Positions 1-12,500 of a DNA stretch of 64,000 bases are shown piece by piece. The stretch comes from Leguminivora glycinivorella (Eukaryota > Arthropoda > Insecta > Lepidoptera > Tortricidae). Under the pieces are notes generated by a model, which had not been told where the DNA came from, ran no database searches, and was given only the letters and a program-made list of their open reading frames with translations. Every line of letters begins with the position of its first letter. Positions within the stretch are counted from its first letter, which is position 1. Position numbers and translations under genes: made by a program. The stretch covers positions 5,518,001 through 5,582,000 of the forward strand of contig NC_062991.1 of assembly GCF_023078275.1 (NCBI RefSeq), written 5' to 3'.

Positions 1-182
1 TTATTTGTGTGATGAGCACAGATATTTGTTCCTGAGTCATGGATGTCTTCTATGTATATAAGTATTTGTATATTATATATATCGTTGTCTGAGTACCTGC
101 AACACAAGCCTTCTTGAGCTTACCGTGGGGCTCATTCAATCTGTGTAAGGATGTCCTATAATATTTATTTATTTATTTATTT
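1..182 (+). repeat. tRNA-derived SINE, 3' part, cut by window edge
   Basis: This is the body and tail of the same short interspersed element seen complete at 29298-29700. Both share the blocks GATGAGCACAGATATTTG and TTCCTGAGTCATGG, then the ATCGTTGTCTG and CAATCTGTGTAAG blocks. The tail is a run of TTTA units at about 164-182. The tRNA-like head lies before the window. A related 3' part occurs in reverse at 41785-41985. Confidence 0.75.
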
Positions 183-187
183 AATAC

Positions 188-342
188 CAAGCGCGGATCC
201 AGCTTCGTGCCCAGGGGGGGGTCACGTGGTAAAGGCCCGGGGCCCCAGGGGGAGGGGTCACGTGGTCTATTTGTATGGCCAACTTAAGCTCCAGGGGGGG
301 GGACATGACCCCCATGACCCCCCCCCCTGGATCCGCGCATGG
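188..342. mobile_element. G-tract-rich fold-back element, copy 1
   Basis: The ends are inverted repeats (CCAAGCGCGGATCCAG against CTGGATCCGCGCATGG, one mismatch). The inside has several runs of 7-9 G, two GGTCACGTGGT blocks and a self-complementary GGGGTCATGACCCC-like core. Copies lie at 4436-4577 (degraded right end) and 60730-60816 (reverse orientation, shortened). No coding capacity is seen. The class is unknown to me and I saw no clear target-site duplication. Confidence 0.65.
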
Positions 343-372
343 ATAATACTGATAATGATATAGTACATTACA

Positions 373-787
373 TCAGAGGCCGGGAAAATGAAGATTTCGG
401 GCCAAGTGGGTATATACCGGATAGGGATACGAGGCCGGGAATCCGTTTTCACGCCGAGGCATGTATAGTGCTTTTCTCAAACATACAATGAAATAAAAAA
501 AATGCTCTAAAGGACAATATTTTATAAAAAAAGTTACTTTCAGGCCTAGGCCTAAAAAATAATATGAAATCCCTTTACAGTCCTCTCGAGTTGTTGCGCC
601 CAAAAAGCGATACTTCCCAGCCCATTTTCAGGAACGTAAAGACAATATTTCATTGCATGTTTGAGAAAAGGTATTTTTTAATACCTACTTCTTACTTACG
701 AATATTTATCTTAGCGTGCACTGCACGTGCAGCCGTTATCTAAAGATAAAATCGGATAAAGTATGTATTGAATCATGCGGGTTCCGT
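373..787. other. intergenic or 5' intron sequence, nothing recognised
   Basis: This is AT-rich sequence with no domain, splice pattern or repeat family that I can name. The small ORFs here have no recognisable content. Confidence 0.5.
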
Positions 788-1388
788 AGCTGGTTGTTTT
801 TCAAAATAAATCTCGACAAATAAATCTCGAAAAAAAAAAGCGCTGGTAGCTTAGGAGGTTGCGGGTTCGAACCCCGGCGGAATAAAGTTTTTCGGAACTT
901 ATGTGCGAAATGTCATATGATATTTTGATAACTATTTACCAGTCGCTTTTCGGTGAAGGAAAACATCGCGAGGAAACCGGACTAATTCAAATGAGGCCTA
1001 GTTACCCTTCGGGCTGGAAGGTCAGACGGCAGTCGCTTTCGTAAAAACTAGTGTCCACGGGATTAGTTGTCAAAGCGGACCCCAGGCTCCCATGAGCCGT
1101 GGCAAATGCCGGGATAACGCAAGGAGGATGATGATGATCTCGAAAAATCGAATTTCACCAGATCTGGACGTGTTTAGGGTTATTCTTCTCAGGATCACTA
1201 GCTGATTCGATCCCGACGATAAAAGAATGTGGCCCAAATTTTTCATACAAAATTCGAGTTTCTAATACGTCACACTCGTAGTCCCTGTTGCTACACATTT
1301 TTTTATCGTCAGGATCGAATCAGCTCGCGATTTTGAGAAGAATGAGAGAAATTCGATATTCGAGATTTATTTTGAAAAACGCCCAGCT
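788..1388. mobile_element. fold-back element split by a SINE
   Basis: The left arm (TTTTTCAAAATAAATCTCGA at about 798 onward, continuing after the SINE to about 1235) is the inverted complement of the right arm (about 1296-1388). Matching blocks include GATTCGATCCCGACGATAAAA against TTTTATCGTCAGGATCGAATC and TCTCGAAAAATCGAAT against ATTCGATATTCGAGA. A SINE occupies 835-1136. No ORF was seen. Confidence 0.7.
835..1136 (+). repeat. tRNA-derived SINE (CGCTGGTAGC family), copy 1
   Basis: The head carries a B-box-like block (GCGGGTTCGAACCCCG). The body has CAGTCGCTTTTCGGTGAAGG and GACCCCAGGCTCCCATGAGC blocks, and the tail is a short GATGAT run. An 11-bp target-site duplication (ATCTCGAAAAA) sits at 824-834 and 1137-1147, so the insertion into the surrounding fold-back element is well supported. 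Two further copies lie at 38396-38730 and 38736-38935. Confidence 0.8.
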
Positions 1389-1679
1389 GTAGATCCGCAT
1401 AACTAGCTCAATCTCAATACTTAAGTTACAAATCATATCAAAATATAAGTACCTTTTTTATAGTTATTAAGTGAAATGGTTGTGACATAGGGACGAACAG
1501 ATAGGGCAGACGGATACAACGACACAATAAGGGTTCCTTTTCGAAAAAAAGAAAAATCGTTTGTTGTCACAACACTGAGCAAAGACAAAAAAAAGTAAAA
1601 CTTATAAACTGACACTGGAGTTTTTTTAGCCCAAACCAAACTAGAGACTAAACATTTTCAGATTAAATAAAACTTAATT

Positions 1680-2102
1680 ACAGATGTACTGCGAAAAGAT
1701 TTGCCTTCGTATTGTTACGAAAATGTACGAACGTGTCATGCTATTTCAGTCAGTCTCAGTACAAGATGTACTGCAATTGACTGAACTAGCATGACAAATA
1801 CGAACTTTTCTGGAAAACATACATACATACATACATACAATCACGCCTGTATCCCATAAAGGGGTAGGCAGAACACATGAAACTACTAAAGCTTCAGTGC
1901 CACTCTTGGCAAATAAGGGGTTGAAAGAAACGAAACTGTGACATTGCAGTGACAGGTTGCCAGCCTCTCGCCTACGCCACAATTTAACCCATATCCCATA
2001 GTCGCCTTCTACGGCACCCACGGGAAGAAAGGGGTGGTGAAATTCTTAACCACACAGGTTTTCTGGAAAAATACGAAGGAAACCCTTTTCGCAGTACATC
2101 TG
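1680..2102. mobile_element. fold-back MITE split by a retroposon
   Basis: The ends ACAGATGTACTGCGAAAAG and CTTTTCGCAGTACATCTGT are perfect inverses. A related, uninterrupted copy lies near 53945-54125, with the same TCAGTCAGTCTCAGTACAAGA centre and a CGAAAAG...CTTTTCG frame. The copy here is interrupted at 1818-2058. Confidence 0.75.
1818..2058 (-). repeat. short retroposon with (CATA)n end, copy 1
   Basis: It starts with a CATA tetramer run, then the ATCACGCCTGTATCCCATAA and AGGGGTAGGCAGAACACATG blocks, and ends with CACCCACGGGAAGAAAG. It is flanked by a 12-bp duplication (TTTTCTGGAAAA at 1806-1817 and 2059-2070). The tetramer tail puts the 3' end on the left, so the element lies on the minus strand. 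Other copies: 33509-33715 (-), 34568-34806 (+), 44717-44900 (+, partial), 46535-46745 (-). No protein is supported; long frames here are shared by all copies only because the repeat is shared. Confidence 0.8.
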
Positions 2103-2148
2103 TAGCCCATTACCTATAGCTTTTCCTATTTTGGATCTGGAAGTCCTG

Positions 2149-2401
2149 CACTGAGAGAAATTTGCATTGTGAATTTAACAAGTTCGACTTGTTGCGGTTT
2201 ATCCGTTTGAATCAGCTAAATGTATGTTTAAAACAATATTGTTGTGTCAGGTTGTTTTTATAAAATCGACTTGTTGATTCAAATATATTGCCGATTCAAA
2301 TGACAAGTAGCTTGTTGTTTGAACCAAAGAGCACGTAGGCGCTATTATAACCAAAAAACTTGTTGAACGAACATGAAAACTGGTTGTATTTTCTCTCAGT
2401 G
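2149..2401. mobile_element. MITE with CACTGAGAGAAA ends
   Basis: The inverted ends are CACTGAGAGAAA and TTTTCTCTCAGTG. The interior repeats the words ACTTGTTG and AACAAG several times in both orientations. The flanking TG on each side is compatible with a 2-bp duplication, as in CACTA-type elements, but the assignment is tentative. Confidence 0.6.
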
Positions 2402-2402
2402 T

Positions 2403-2522
2403 GGAACCCTAAAAGTGACAAATGTGCTGTCATCGGATCGTCAGTGGCGCTTACGTCCCGCGGTGTTATATTTGTATACGAACACCGCTCATAACGCCGT
2501 AAGCGCCATCGACATTAAGGTC
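2403..2522. repeat. small fold-back, GTGGCGCTTACG arms
   Basis: GTGGCGCTTACGTCCCGCGG near 2443 is roughly complementary to CCGCTCATAACGCCGTAAGC near 2485, around a TATATTTGTATA loop. It is probably a degraded MITE. Confidence 0.45.
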
Positions 2523-2727
2523 CCTTTACCCAGATAACGTCACAAATCTAAATATTAAGATCAATCTGTTTTCAGCTTCTGTCATCTTTCTTCGTATTGC
2601 ATCTTCTCATCATGAGATGAGAAGATGATATCTCAAGTGTTTATTCCTTTTATGACGCACGTAAATCACGGAGCCACTGTCTACTTGACTTGATTGATAC
2701 ATACTTCAAGTCAAGTCATTATTCAGG

Positions 2728-2971
2728 CTATTCCCTCTAGTCTTACCGCGTAGTTTTACCAGTTGAACAACTGGGAATTTTCTTCCCAATAGACTTACTG
2801 ATAGTAAGGGCTAGAGCGAAGGCCAAAGGGCAAACAATCTAGAAATAGGAACCCCGTCGAAACAGTTGTCGCGTCTGGTTTCGTACAAAGAAAGCAAAGT
2901 CTTACAATCAGTAAGGCTATTGGGAAGAAAATTCCCAATGGTTCAACTGCTAAAACTACAGGGAATAGGTC
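2728..2971. mobile_element. fold-back element, ATTCCCTCTAGTC family
   Basis: The left arm (ATTCCCTCTAGTC, GTAGTTTTACCAGTTGAAC, GAATTTTCTTCCCAATAG) is the inverse of the right arm (CTATTGGGAAGAAAATTC, GTTCAACTGCTAAAACTAC, GGGAATAG). One left-arm fragment recurs at 16455-16508. Confidence 0.65.
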
Positions 2972-3128
2972 AATTATTCACTACTTCTGCAAATAATATT
3001 AGGTGGTTAGACTATAGAAGTGACTATTTACTACGTAATACATATTATGTCAGTATGCTAATATTTGGTAGCTGCACTTTTCAATTGCAACTAGATACAA
3101 ATAAAATTGTAAACTGAAATAGAATAGA

Positions 3129-3240
3129 AAACCCAAAAGAAAAAGCGACCGTGTCTACAGGTGGTCGAGCCGGGGATCGAACCAAGGTCTTTAGCTTACG
3201 CGGCTAACGTTTTAACCACTTAACCACCGGTGGCCGGGTG
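3129..3240 (-). repeat. tRNA-like SINE head, minus strand
   Basis: On the minus strand, GTGGTTAAGTGGTTAAAACG matches an A-box region and TTGGTTCGATCCCCGG a B box. The T-rich stretch after it on that strand fits a retroposed SINE. It does not fold into a sound tRNA with a clear anticodon, so I do not call a tRNA gene. Confidence 0.55.
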
Positions 3241-3399
3241 GTATCTATTTCAGTTTAGTCCTTACATCAAGTGAAGCTACACATGTTAAAAGTGCAACTA
3301 ACATTGCAAGTTTCTCATGGGAGTAAAATAAATCCTCCTCCTGGAAATGAGATCTCTAAGAAAAAAAAATATTAATTTTACCTCTTTTTTTGTACACAG

Positions 3400-3524
3400 A
3401 TGAGAAACTCGGAGAAACAGAGGTCACCATGGGGTCAATAAACAGCAACGGGGACTTCTGTCCGGGCGATCCGCCGGACAAGAAGATTACAGAGGCGGAC
3501 GCCGAAAAACAACCACTTTCTGGC
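3400..3524 (+). CDS. SLC41A1: SLC41 exon with start codon (coding 3429-3524)
   Basis: The acceptor is TGTACACAG (AG at 3398-3399), so 3400-3428 is 5' UTR and more UTR exons must lie upstream, probably outside the window. The start at 3429 sits in CACCATGG, a strong initiation context. The 32 codons are polar and acidic (GDFCPGDPPDKK, EADAEKQPLSG). The donor GTGAGT begins at 3525 and the exon ends in phase 0. An upstream in-frame stretch exists, but it only reads through the intron. Confidence 0.78.
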
Positions 3525-6500
3525 GTGAGTATATTATACCAGTACTATCATTATCTACTTATCATAGGTCCATGAGGCCTAAGAAATACGCGTAAATGTA
3601 GACTTCTGTTCGAGAGGCGGATGCCGACAAACCATGCACTTTCTGGCGAGAGTTCTGAGGACTTGTGCGGGCAATCTGTCGGGCAAAAAAATGCCTAAAC
3701 TACTGACAACAACGAACTCATATAATAACAAGACTGACTGACTGACATCGCTGACTGACAAGTATAAGCCGTATACACCTGCTATCAGACATACAGACAC
3801 ACACGCATGCACAAACACATAACACAGAATATCTATTAGTTGGGTTACTTCAGATGCAAAATCTTTAGATGGCAAATTAGAGAAAATACACCCTGTTGTT
3901 TCGAAAACCAAGAAAATTTCCCGGAATTTCTCCGATCTGCCAGATGTTACGATCGGCCATCGATATATTTACAAGCTAAATTTTAAGATAAGATAAGATA
4001 ATTTTTTATTGCACATATAAAAGAAAGGTTACAAAAATGGTACAGAGTTATTATATAGTAATGCGCAAAGCGTTGCGTATACAGAAGCAGCAGTAGGCCT
4101 AGCACATGATGGCCGCGGGAGTATGTCGCCGCGAGATAGATGACACGTCTTTGTCTAATTGTATTAATGGCATAAGGACAGGTAGTCTATCTCGCGGCGA
4201 CATACTCTCGCGGCCATCATGTGCTAGGCCTGCAGAGGTCCCTTGGCCAGGCCTGTATCGCGTATCGCGGGAGACCTGAATAAATAATAACATATGATAT
4301 GACCCATTTTCTTACCTCATAAGATTACAAAGCCCTGAATCACGTAACCGCGTGACTGTTCAAATAATCTGGTGATTAGATCATTATGATGACCTGACTA
4401 GAGGACGATTAGATTCTTAGTGTGAGGCCTGAGTGCAAGCGCGGATCCAGCTTCGTGCCCAGGGGGGGGGGTCACGTGGTAAAGGCCCGGGGCCCCAGGG
4501 GGGGTCACGTGGTCTATTTGTATGGCCAACTTAGGCTGCAGGGGGGGGTCATGACCCCCATGACCCCCCCCGGATGCCTGATTGCACGCTCATGTTAGGC
4601 GTGCAGCGGGGCGGGCGTGCAGCGTGCATTGTCAAACAATTGAAGCTGATACAAGTGTCCTGAGTCGACGCTGCATAAGATAAGATAAGATAAGATAAGA
4701 TAAGATAAGATATGATTCATTGTATAACTGTGTACAAAGATATTTACAATACTACAATTTGAGAACCTACAGTTTATCCATCACGGACGTACAATATAAT
4801 TTCCTTACACTAAACTATAACTAATAACTAAACTATCTATATTTCTATAACTGTCGCGTACCACTCCAACAGGGCGACCGCGGGGTGAGGTGACAGCGGG
4901 GAGCAGCCATCTTCGGGATTGACTTACTTACTAGCCACCGCGGCCATGACTCGGCTCTTTACATTTTTGTATATATTTTTTTTATAATTAAAATCATAGT
5001 AACAATTCTTTGGAGTTCATATTCAAGCATCCACAACCCGGATAGCCCCTCAACAATAACTAAATATTATCTACATTAAAAGTAAAAAAAAAAAAAAAAA
5101 AAAACTATAACTAATTAATACATGAATTCACTATTGTCGTAAGCATCAAACTCTTTCATGCTGTAGAATACTCTACCAATAAGCCACTTTTTGAGAACAC
5201 TTTTAAATAGATTGTATGCACGCTTGCCCGCCCCGCTGACCGGTCCACACCGAGCGTCCACTAAGGCCTCACACTTAAAGCTCGGCCATACATGCGCGCT
5301 TTGTGAGCGTAGTGTTAGCGGAGCGCAATGATAGCGGTGCGCCGGACGATGGGGTCTGCCGTTGCGCCCAACGGACGCCGGCGGGAACTAAGCGCGGATT
5401 GCGAGCAGAATGCGCGCGCATTCCGCACCGCTAACGCTACGCTATTAAAACGCTTTATGTGTGGCGGAGGCTTAGATCGATAATGATAATGAGGTAATGA
5501 CCTGACTTTATTTGACCGTGTGATCCGTGTCGTGGTAAGATTATGATCATCTCGTTCTATTTGAGGTTAGTGAAGAATAATCACGATAACCTAACTTTGT
5601 ATGCAGATTTGTAGATAATTAACTATTTTGAAGTAGACAGATTGAAAACAGGCGTTGCTTGGCACAGGTACACCTTAATTGGCGTATCTATGTATTTCCG
5701 TACAATTAGGTATAATAAGCGTAGGTATGATCATAGATATTTCATCTTTGGATCAGGATTAATCCACATTATAGTTTTAATAGTACATTATCATACAAAG
5801 TAGTGTGCTAGGTCATAACAGACGAGGCGAAATTGTGCGTACTGAACAAGTCTATTACCCTTATTACTTTCTAATCTTAACTAGATATTTAATTTGTCAT
5901 GTCCTGTCAGATAACTATTCTACGCCTTTATGACTGTTATTCTTAAGGTTCCGCAGTTATTAATTAAAATTATTATGTATATTACCTATGAAGCAAAAAA
6001 TATCGAATTAAACAGAAAGCGATACACGCCTTAATTGACTAGCATGGTCGCGCGTTAAATGATAAAACATCAGGCCGTCCCTATCGCACTATTTGTAAGT
6101 GCGATAGAGACGCGCCGATGCGATAAAGTTTATCCAACTACTTAGTGTTCTTCGCCCGGGTAGCTTCTGTTAATAACCCTCAACCACAGATTATTAATAA
6201 GTTACTAACGTAACAGATTCTTCACTTGCCCGCAAAACGACAAATACCTACGCTTTAAAGCATAGTTAATTTAGAATTGGTACGCGATGGGAGGAATTTA
6301 ATTTTTAAATGAAAAGAAAAAAGTAAACAATATTTTTTATTGCAGAATATAAAAGATCGTTTATTAATTTATAGCGTGTCACATATATTTCAATCATTCA
6401 GTATGTTTATGCACAAAATTACGGACTTTTCTGAAAATAGTATTCATCATCGACCCAGACCAAGGGGATTTTTCACGTATTTGTTCACAGTGCATTTTCG

Positions 6501-9500
6501 CCGGTCAACGTCCATCATCAATAACTTATAAACGCAAAAAGTTAGATCAACCAAATTTCTAATATAGAGTTATCAACGTATTAAAATTAAGATGTGATTA
6601 TCAGTTTTTTTTAATTTTTAAATATATTATTTTTATTCGTCGCTAAACGCGTGCCAATATTTACTATGTTAACTATGCTTTATTTAACTAATACTAATAA
6701 GTTCCTACGCGAAACTCAGAAGAATAGTAGGTACATGCCACGCGACTACACAGGCAGGCGCGTGACACCCCTCGGCCACTTGTTCATTCGAATGAACGGC
6801 TAGCGTGTAGGTACTTAACGGCCCAGCCACGACATTGGTCTAAGCGCGACAGCGGTGAGCGGCAGCCATACGTACGAATGAAAAGTCCCATCGCTGTGTC
6901 TCGCTCTAATGTATGGCCGCCGCTCACCGCTGCCGCGCTTAGACTAATGTCGTGGCTGAGCCGTAACGCGCGACCGCGAGCGAGTGACGTAGACACTTCG
7001 ACGACGTGTCGAATTTAACCAAATCATAAAAATCACGATGTATAAAACTTTAATATTCATAAGTTTATTTTACCTTATGACACAAAAGGTCCTATTAATC
7101 TTATCAATGCAAATTAACTCTGCACAGCATTTTAAAAACCATAAGCACATAGTTAAAGCGGTCGTAATAATTATACATTATTGTCTTATCGTGAAGTACC
7201 GTAGCTAATGTTTAAAGTTTAGTTTTATGCACGGATTTCGTGAGAATATCTTAACTTCATTAAAGTAATTGATATGGTAATCAGGGTGACTGATTAAGTA
7301 ATAAAAATTGCATTATTTTATGTTTCTTATGATCTTATCAATGATAAAATCTTTATTTACACTAAACATATATTTATATAGTTATATAAAAAACTAAGAC
7401 TGAACTTAATCTAGCTTATATCTAAAATACGCCCTTGAGGCATTGTACCAAAGATACTGGCGACATTACCTCGCTGTATCGCAATGCTGATACGTTGAGC
7501 GAGGAAGGCGCCAGCTCTTCGGTCACAAGTTATCTCAACCAGACGCATTGCGATTTCGGAAAAAAACTTGTGCTGGGACCCCATGGACCTAGAGTTTCCA
7601 CGCGAAAAGGTACAAAAAGGTATTGCGTGCCAAGACTTTTTTTATACCACGTCGGTGGCAAACAGGTACACGGCCCGCCTGATGGAAAGCGGTCACCGTA
7701 AGCTATGGACGCCTGCAACTCAAGGGTTGTCACATGCGCGTTGCCGACCCATTAGAAACTTGTACACTCCTTTTTATTTGTATTTATCACGTTTCAATTG
7801 TTTTGTGATTTTATAGAAGCTTGTTTCTAAGGAAAATGGCAAATATGTGTATTTTATAAATTATATTTGTCTTCGAATTGCTTCGAATATAACCGTTTTC
7901 CCAGAAAACACCTTTTTGCTAGTTAAATATAGCTTTCTTTTGATTTCGGTGAAAATTGCTAGTGAACATTTTGATACTTTTTTGGTACGGTCTAATGAAT
8001 CCATCATCATCGTATCAGCCCTTTATCGCCCACTGCTGAGCATAGGCCTCTCTTCTAGTACGCCACTTCTCCCGGTCCTGAGCTAAGTAGTCTCATCCAG
8101 TTGTGACCCGCAATTTTTCGGATGTCGTCGACCCAACGAGACAACGGATGCCAGGCATGAATCTGTTACCTACCTACTATTTTATTCCTTTTATGTATAC
8201 TAGGCTAGAATAGATGGAAGTATATTTTGACCTTTAACTTAGTGATAGATACATGATGGGTTATCAACATGTTTTCTGAGGACTTTTCCCCTTACATTTG
8301 CATTATTTCCTATTTTCCTCGTACGCATTTCCGATTTGTCTTGGTTTTGTTGCGACAAATCGATTTTCGTTATATTCTGTAATTATGTAAATTATGTTTT
8401 TCTGTCCTCCGGCTGGGCCGCTGCGCTAAACGAAGTTATTGCTTCCCTTAAATATAGTATATACGGGTCAAAGACATTTTATAAAAATGAATGAAAATGA
8501 AATGAAAAATGATTTATTGGTTACACTTTAACACAACAATTATTATAAATGAAATAAATATAATTAACTAGAAACAAACAGAAGACTTCTATTAAGTAAG
8601 ATATTTACTTGCGCTAGAAGCCTCCGCTCTTCAATACACTTTGAGGGTTACAAACCAATTTATACTTATATTTAATATACAGTTCTTTCCTCAAAGATCT
8701 CCAGTATTTACTCAGAAATATAAATAACATTTCAACGCAATGTTTTCACTACTCAAGTATCTCTCTATCAATAAAACAGTACATTATAATCGCACTTAAC
8801 ACACATTCTCCATTGATTGCTCAACAGTAGTGGACACCAAGGGTTAGCAAACACTTTCCACTATCCCTATCGATATGTCACAATGTTATCACTTATCTCG
8901 GAATCGCTCTAATCTTGGCAGATATTAATTGTTGCACGCGTCTGACGCGTCATTGCTTCACATTTTTACAAGCTTTTATTCAACTTGCCTTGTTAGTATG
9001 TAAGTGTGCGTCAAAACGTAGAAGCTAAATTTGACCCACTTCCCGGTTTCCGATTGAGCTGAAATTTTTCACACATATGTAAATTACGTGACAATGCAAT
9101 ATTATGGTATCATGGAGCTGATCTGATGATGGAGCAGAAAGGTGGTCATCAGGAACTCTGTCATGAAACGTCGTATCCCCATCGAGTAAGGGGTTTTTAG
9201 AAACGTCTCGGAGAGCAGTAGATGACTGTTGAAAGAAAGGTACAGTCGGCGGTAAAAGCTTGTGCCAAAAATGAAATTTTTGCAAAAAACTTATTTATGC
9301 GATACAGGCAAACTAGCAAACAGGTCGCCTGATGGTAGTGATGGTAAACGGTCACTCTATCCCGTGGACACCTGAAACACCAGAAGGGTTGGAGGTGCGT
9401 TGTCGGCCTTTACGATGGGTGTACGCTTTTTTCTTGAAAGTTCATGATTCCCCGGAAAATATATTTTCTGCCGGCGTATTATGGTTTTGTCACTTATCGT

Positions 9501-12500
9501 TTATCAGTTATCCACTTGACATCTGACAAAACGATAACTGATAAAATTCGATATAAAAGTCATGAGGATAACGTATAAATGACTAATGATAAAACGACAT
9601 ATTTAAAGTTTTTTAAAAATACGTTTTAATCATAACCAAATAAGGTGTATTTTGAAAAATAAATGATTAATCACATTTTATCACTTATCTTCAATTGACA
9701 CTCAAAGTCAAAAATTATCCATTGTTAGAATGTTTGAAAAAGAAATCCTAAAACCGTTTCATTAAAGCATATTTTAACAAATACTTTACTAATGACAAAT
9801 TATCACTTATCACCACTTTATCCACGTGTGACTTTGATAGTTACTAAAAAGTATTAAAGATTTTTAAGTAATTGGTAAAATAAACTCCAAGGAAGCTGAA
9901 ATAAGACGTTATTTAGTGTAACAAATAAACATTTTCGTCAGTAATGACACCTCGTGTCGAATAGAAGAACCTAGATGACAGCCTATCAGCATCTTATCCA
10001 CATGTTGTATTGACAGTTAATAAAAACTATTTAAGATTTTAAGTTGTTGAAAAATAAAGTCTATTGCGCTAGAATAAGACGTTTTTTAATAAAATGAATC
10101 AAGATTTTCGTCAGTAATGACATCTTGTGTCGGATAGAAAAACGGATTTAACAGTGAATAGTACGTAGAAGATAATGCTAGCTCTATATAGACGTTTTTT
10201 AACGCTCGAAACTGAGTAAATGAAATAAAAAAACTATTGTGACATAGCTCAATCATTAGGGCGCGAGTAGGTACACGGTGCCGCACCGCCGCTGCGTCTC
10301 CGCGTTATTTAAGGCCTGATTTAGACGGCATGCGAACTCGTATGCGATTTTAGTTACATTGCGGGCATTGAGGATACATACAATTTTTCACAGCCATCAA
10401 ATACCGCAATGTAATAAAATTCATATGCGAGTTCTCGTATCATCTAAATGGGCCCTTAATACACTAGACGCGTAAAGCCCGCACTTCCGCCGCCGTCGCA
10501 CCTCTGCACTATGTGCAGTTGTACACACGAGAGGTGTAAAACCCGCGCGAAGGTGGCACCGTGTACTCGCGCCCTTATTTCAACAGCACGTCCGTATTAG
10601 TCCATTGCACAGATAAAAATTTCATACGTGAGATCAAGTCTATACTATATTCAATATATACATTTTTTTTTTCATTCTCATATAATAATTTAAGCTAGGA
10701 ACATACTACGCGGACGTCCGTCGTAAATCGACCGCGACCGCGACCCATCAGTGTGCACGGAACAAAACATCCAGCGAGCCAGATTTCGATCGGACGTCCA
10801 TGCGCTCAAGGCCACGTCCGCGTCCGTCGACCGATAGTTTGCACGGTTATGTGTATTTCCATTATCCAGATTCCCGTCCGCGGTCGATTTACGACGGACG
10901 TCCGCGTAGTATGTTCCTAGCTTTATGAATGACAGTGACATGACTAGCTAGGCACTTGCAGAAGCGCCGCCTGGCGGGATAAAATGTCAGTGTGCCTCCT
11001 CATACTAGATGCTTAGTTACACTGCACTTGCACTGCACACATTTCCCTTTGTTACTTTCCATGACTAGGTATACACCTACAATCAAAACCTACAGGGTTC
11101 ACTTGCTTATTTATTATAACTTTATACTTACTTTAATGACGCTGCTTCACCGAATGTTAGAATAACGAGTAACGCCACAGGATCTACCTTTACTTTGCCT
11201 TACAAAGACAAAACAAATGTCTTGCGGAGGCAGTGAATAAATAATTAAAAAACCAATAGGTTTAGGGACACTTTATTAATAACGAAAATAAAAATGATCC
11301 GATCGTGTTCGTAAAAGTACTAGTCTCGACTAGGGTTTCTGCTCGAGAGTCTCGAACTCGAGACTTCTCGAGACTTTCGGCTTCATTCGAGACGAGAAAA
11401 AAATGACAGGTAACTCGAGACGTCTCGAGGCCCGAATGTAAAGTACGACCTGAAGTGAAATGCAACTTTTTACCTTCTGCCCGGTCTCATCGCGTGGCGG
11501 TGGGGACGGTGTCGAACGGCGGTCATAAATCATAACGAGATAAAGCGATCTAACCTCTCATTCCAACGTAAGCTGGCAGCGACTTTGGCTAGTTTTGACA
11601 GCCTCATGTTATTTAAAAGCAATTCGTCATTACAAAAAAGTCAGCGCGTTTATGTATCTTGGGTCATTGATAAACTGCGAAGAGTGCTATGGCTAACTTC
11701 GACAAGATTTGGAAGAACAGAGGAATCCGACGTCAAAATAAAGTGCGATTATTTCAATAATCTCGATATTTATGTATGGTGTCGAAACTTGGACCCTGAA
11801 AAGTTTTGATGTGGCTAAGATTGACGCTATTGAGATGTGGTGCTGGCGAAGACTGCTACGAGTATAACTTGAAAAGCTAGAAGAACTAACAAACATCTCT
11901 ATTTTGCAAGAACTGAATATCACCACACGGCTCTCCAAAATATGCCAAGAGCGACCCTCAGATTTTTCGGACACATTATGAGAGGAGTGTATAGGCTTTT
12001 TCCCCGAAATCGTTAATTCCGCGTAGCAAAATTTGCATTCGCATTTTTCCCCATTTTTTTATTCTTCTATGCGCAGGTGCCACTATTCGTATATATCTTC
12101 AACGCATTAATTTCTAATCCTTTTTTTGGCTTGTCGTATTTTTATCCGTGCGTTTTATTTTCTAATGCGCATAGTTTCTATACGTATATTTTGCCTATAG
12201 AATAAGTTCTCAATTTTATTTTTTCACATGCTGCCACCATGCCATCTTCATAATCTCACCGTCACAACCGTCAAAACCACCATATATCGTTACCAGATAC
12301 TAGGATAAAATCAATTCAAGTATAACTTTTATTAGTAGGGTAAATGCACCAGTGCCCATCCATGCAGCAGTGGTCAGCCATTTTTGCATATTTCAGGCTG
12401 TAATTATAATTTTTTTTGGTTGATTCAAGTCAAAATTAGATAAAATCATAGATTGATTAAATGGTAATTGTAAAATATCTCAATATTTAAAAGTGTTCAA

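Larger units (their letters stand above)
4424..5275. mobile_element. GGCCTGAGTG fold-back element, interrupted twice
   Basis: The outer pieces are TGAGGCCTGAGTG at 4424 and ACTAAGGCCTCACA at 5260. An inner block, CATTGTCAAACAATTGAAGC plus ACAAGTGTCCTGAGTCGACG (4637-4672), recurs as the inverse at 39765-39825. The G-rich element (4436-4577) and a GATAA-headed retroposon (about 4675-5200) interrupt it. Confidence 0.5.

Noticed and set aside
3160..3236. tRNA gene on the minus strand
   Set aside because: A and B boxes are present but the acceptor and anticodon stems do not form a sound cloverleaf, and the context is that of a SINE.
3579..3911. 110-residue minus-strand frame
   Set aside because: Hydrophobic by chance with no family motif, in the first intron directly after the exon donor, and no splice or start evidence.
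5475..6600. Promoter or alternative first exon for SLC41
   Set aside because: I saw no TATA-Inr pair, start context or open exon with matching donor that would stand out from background.
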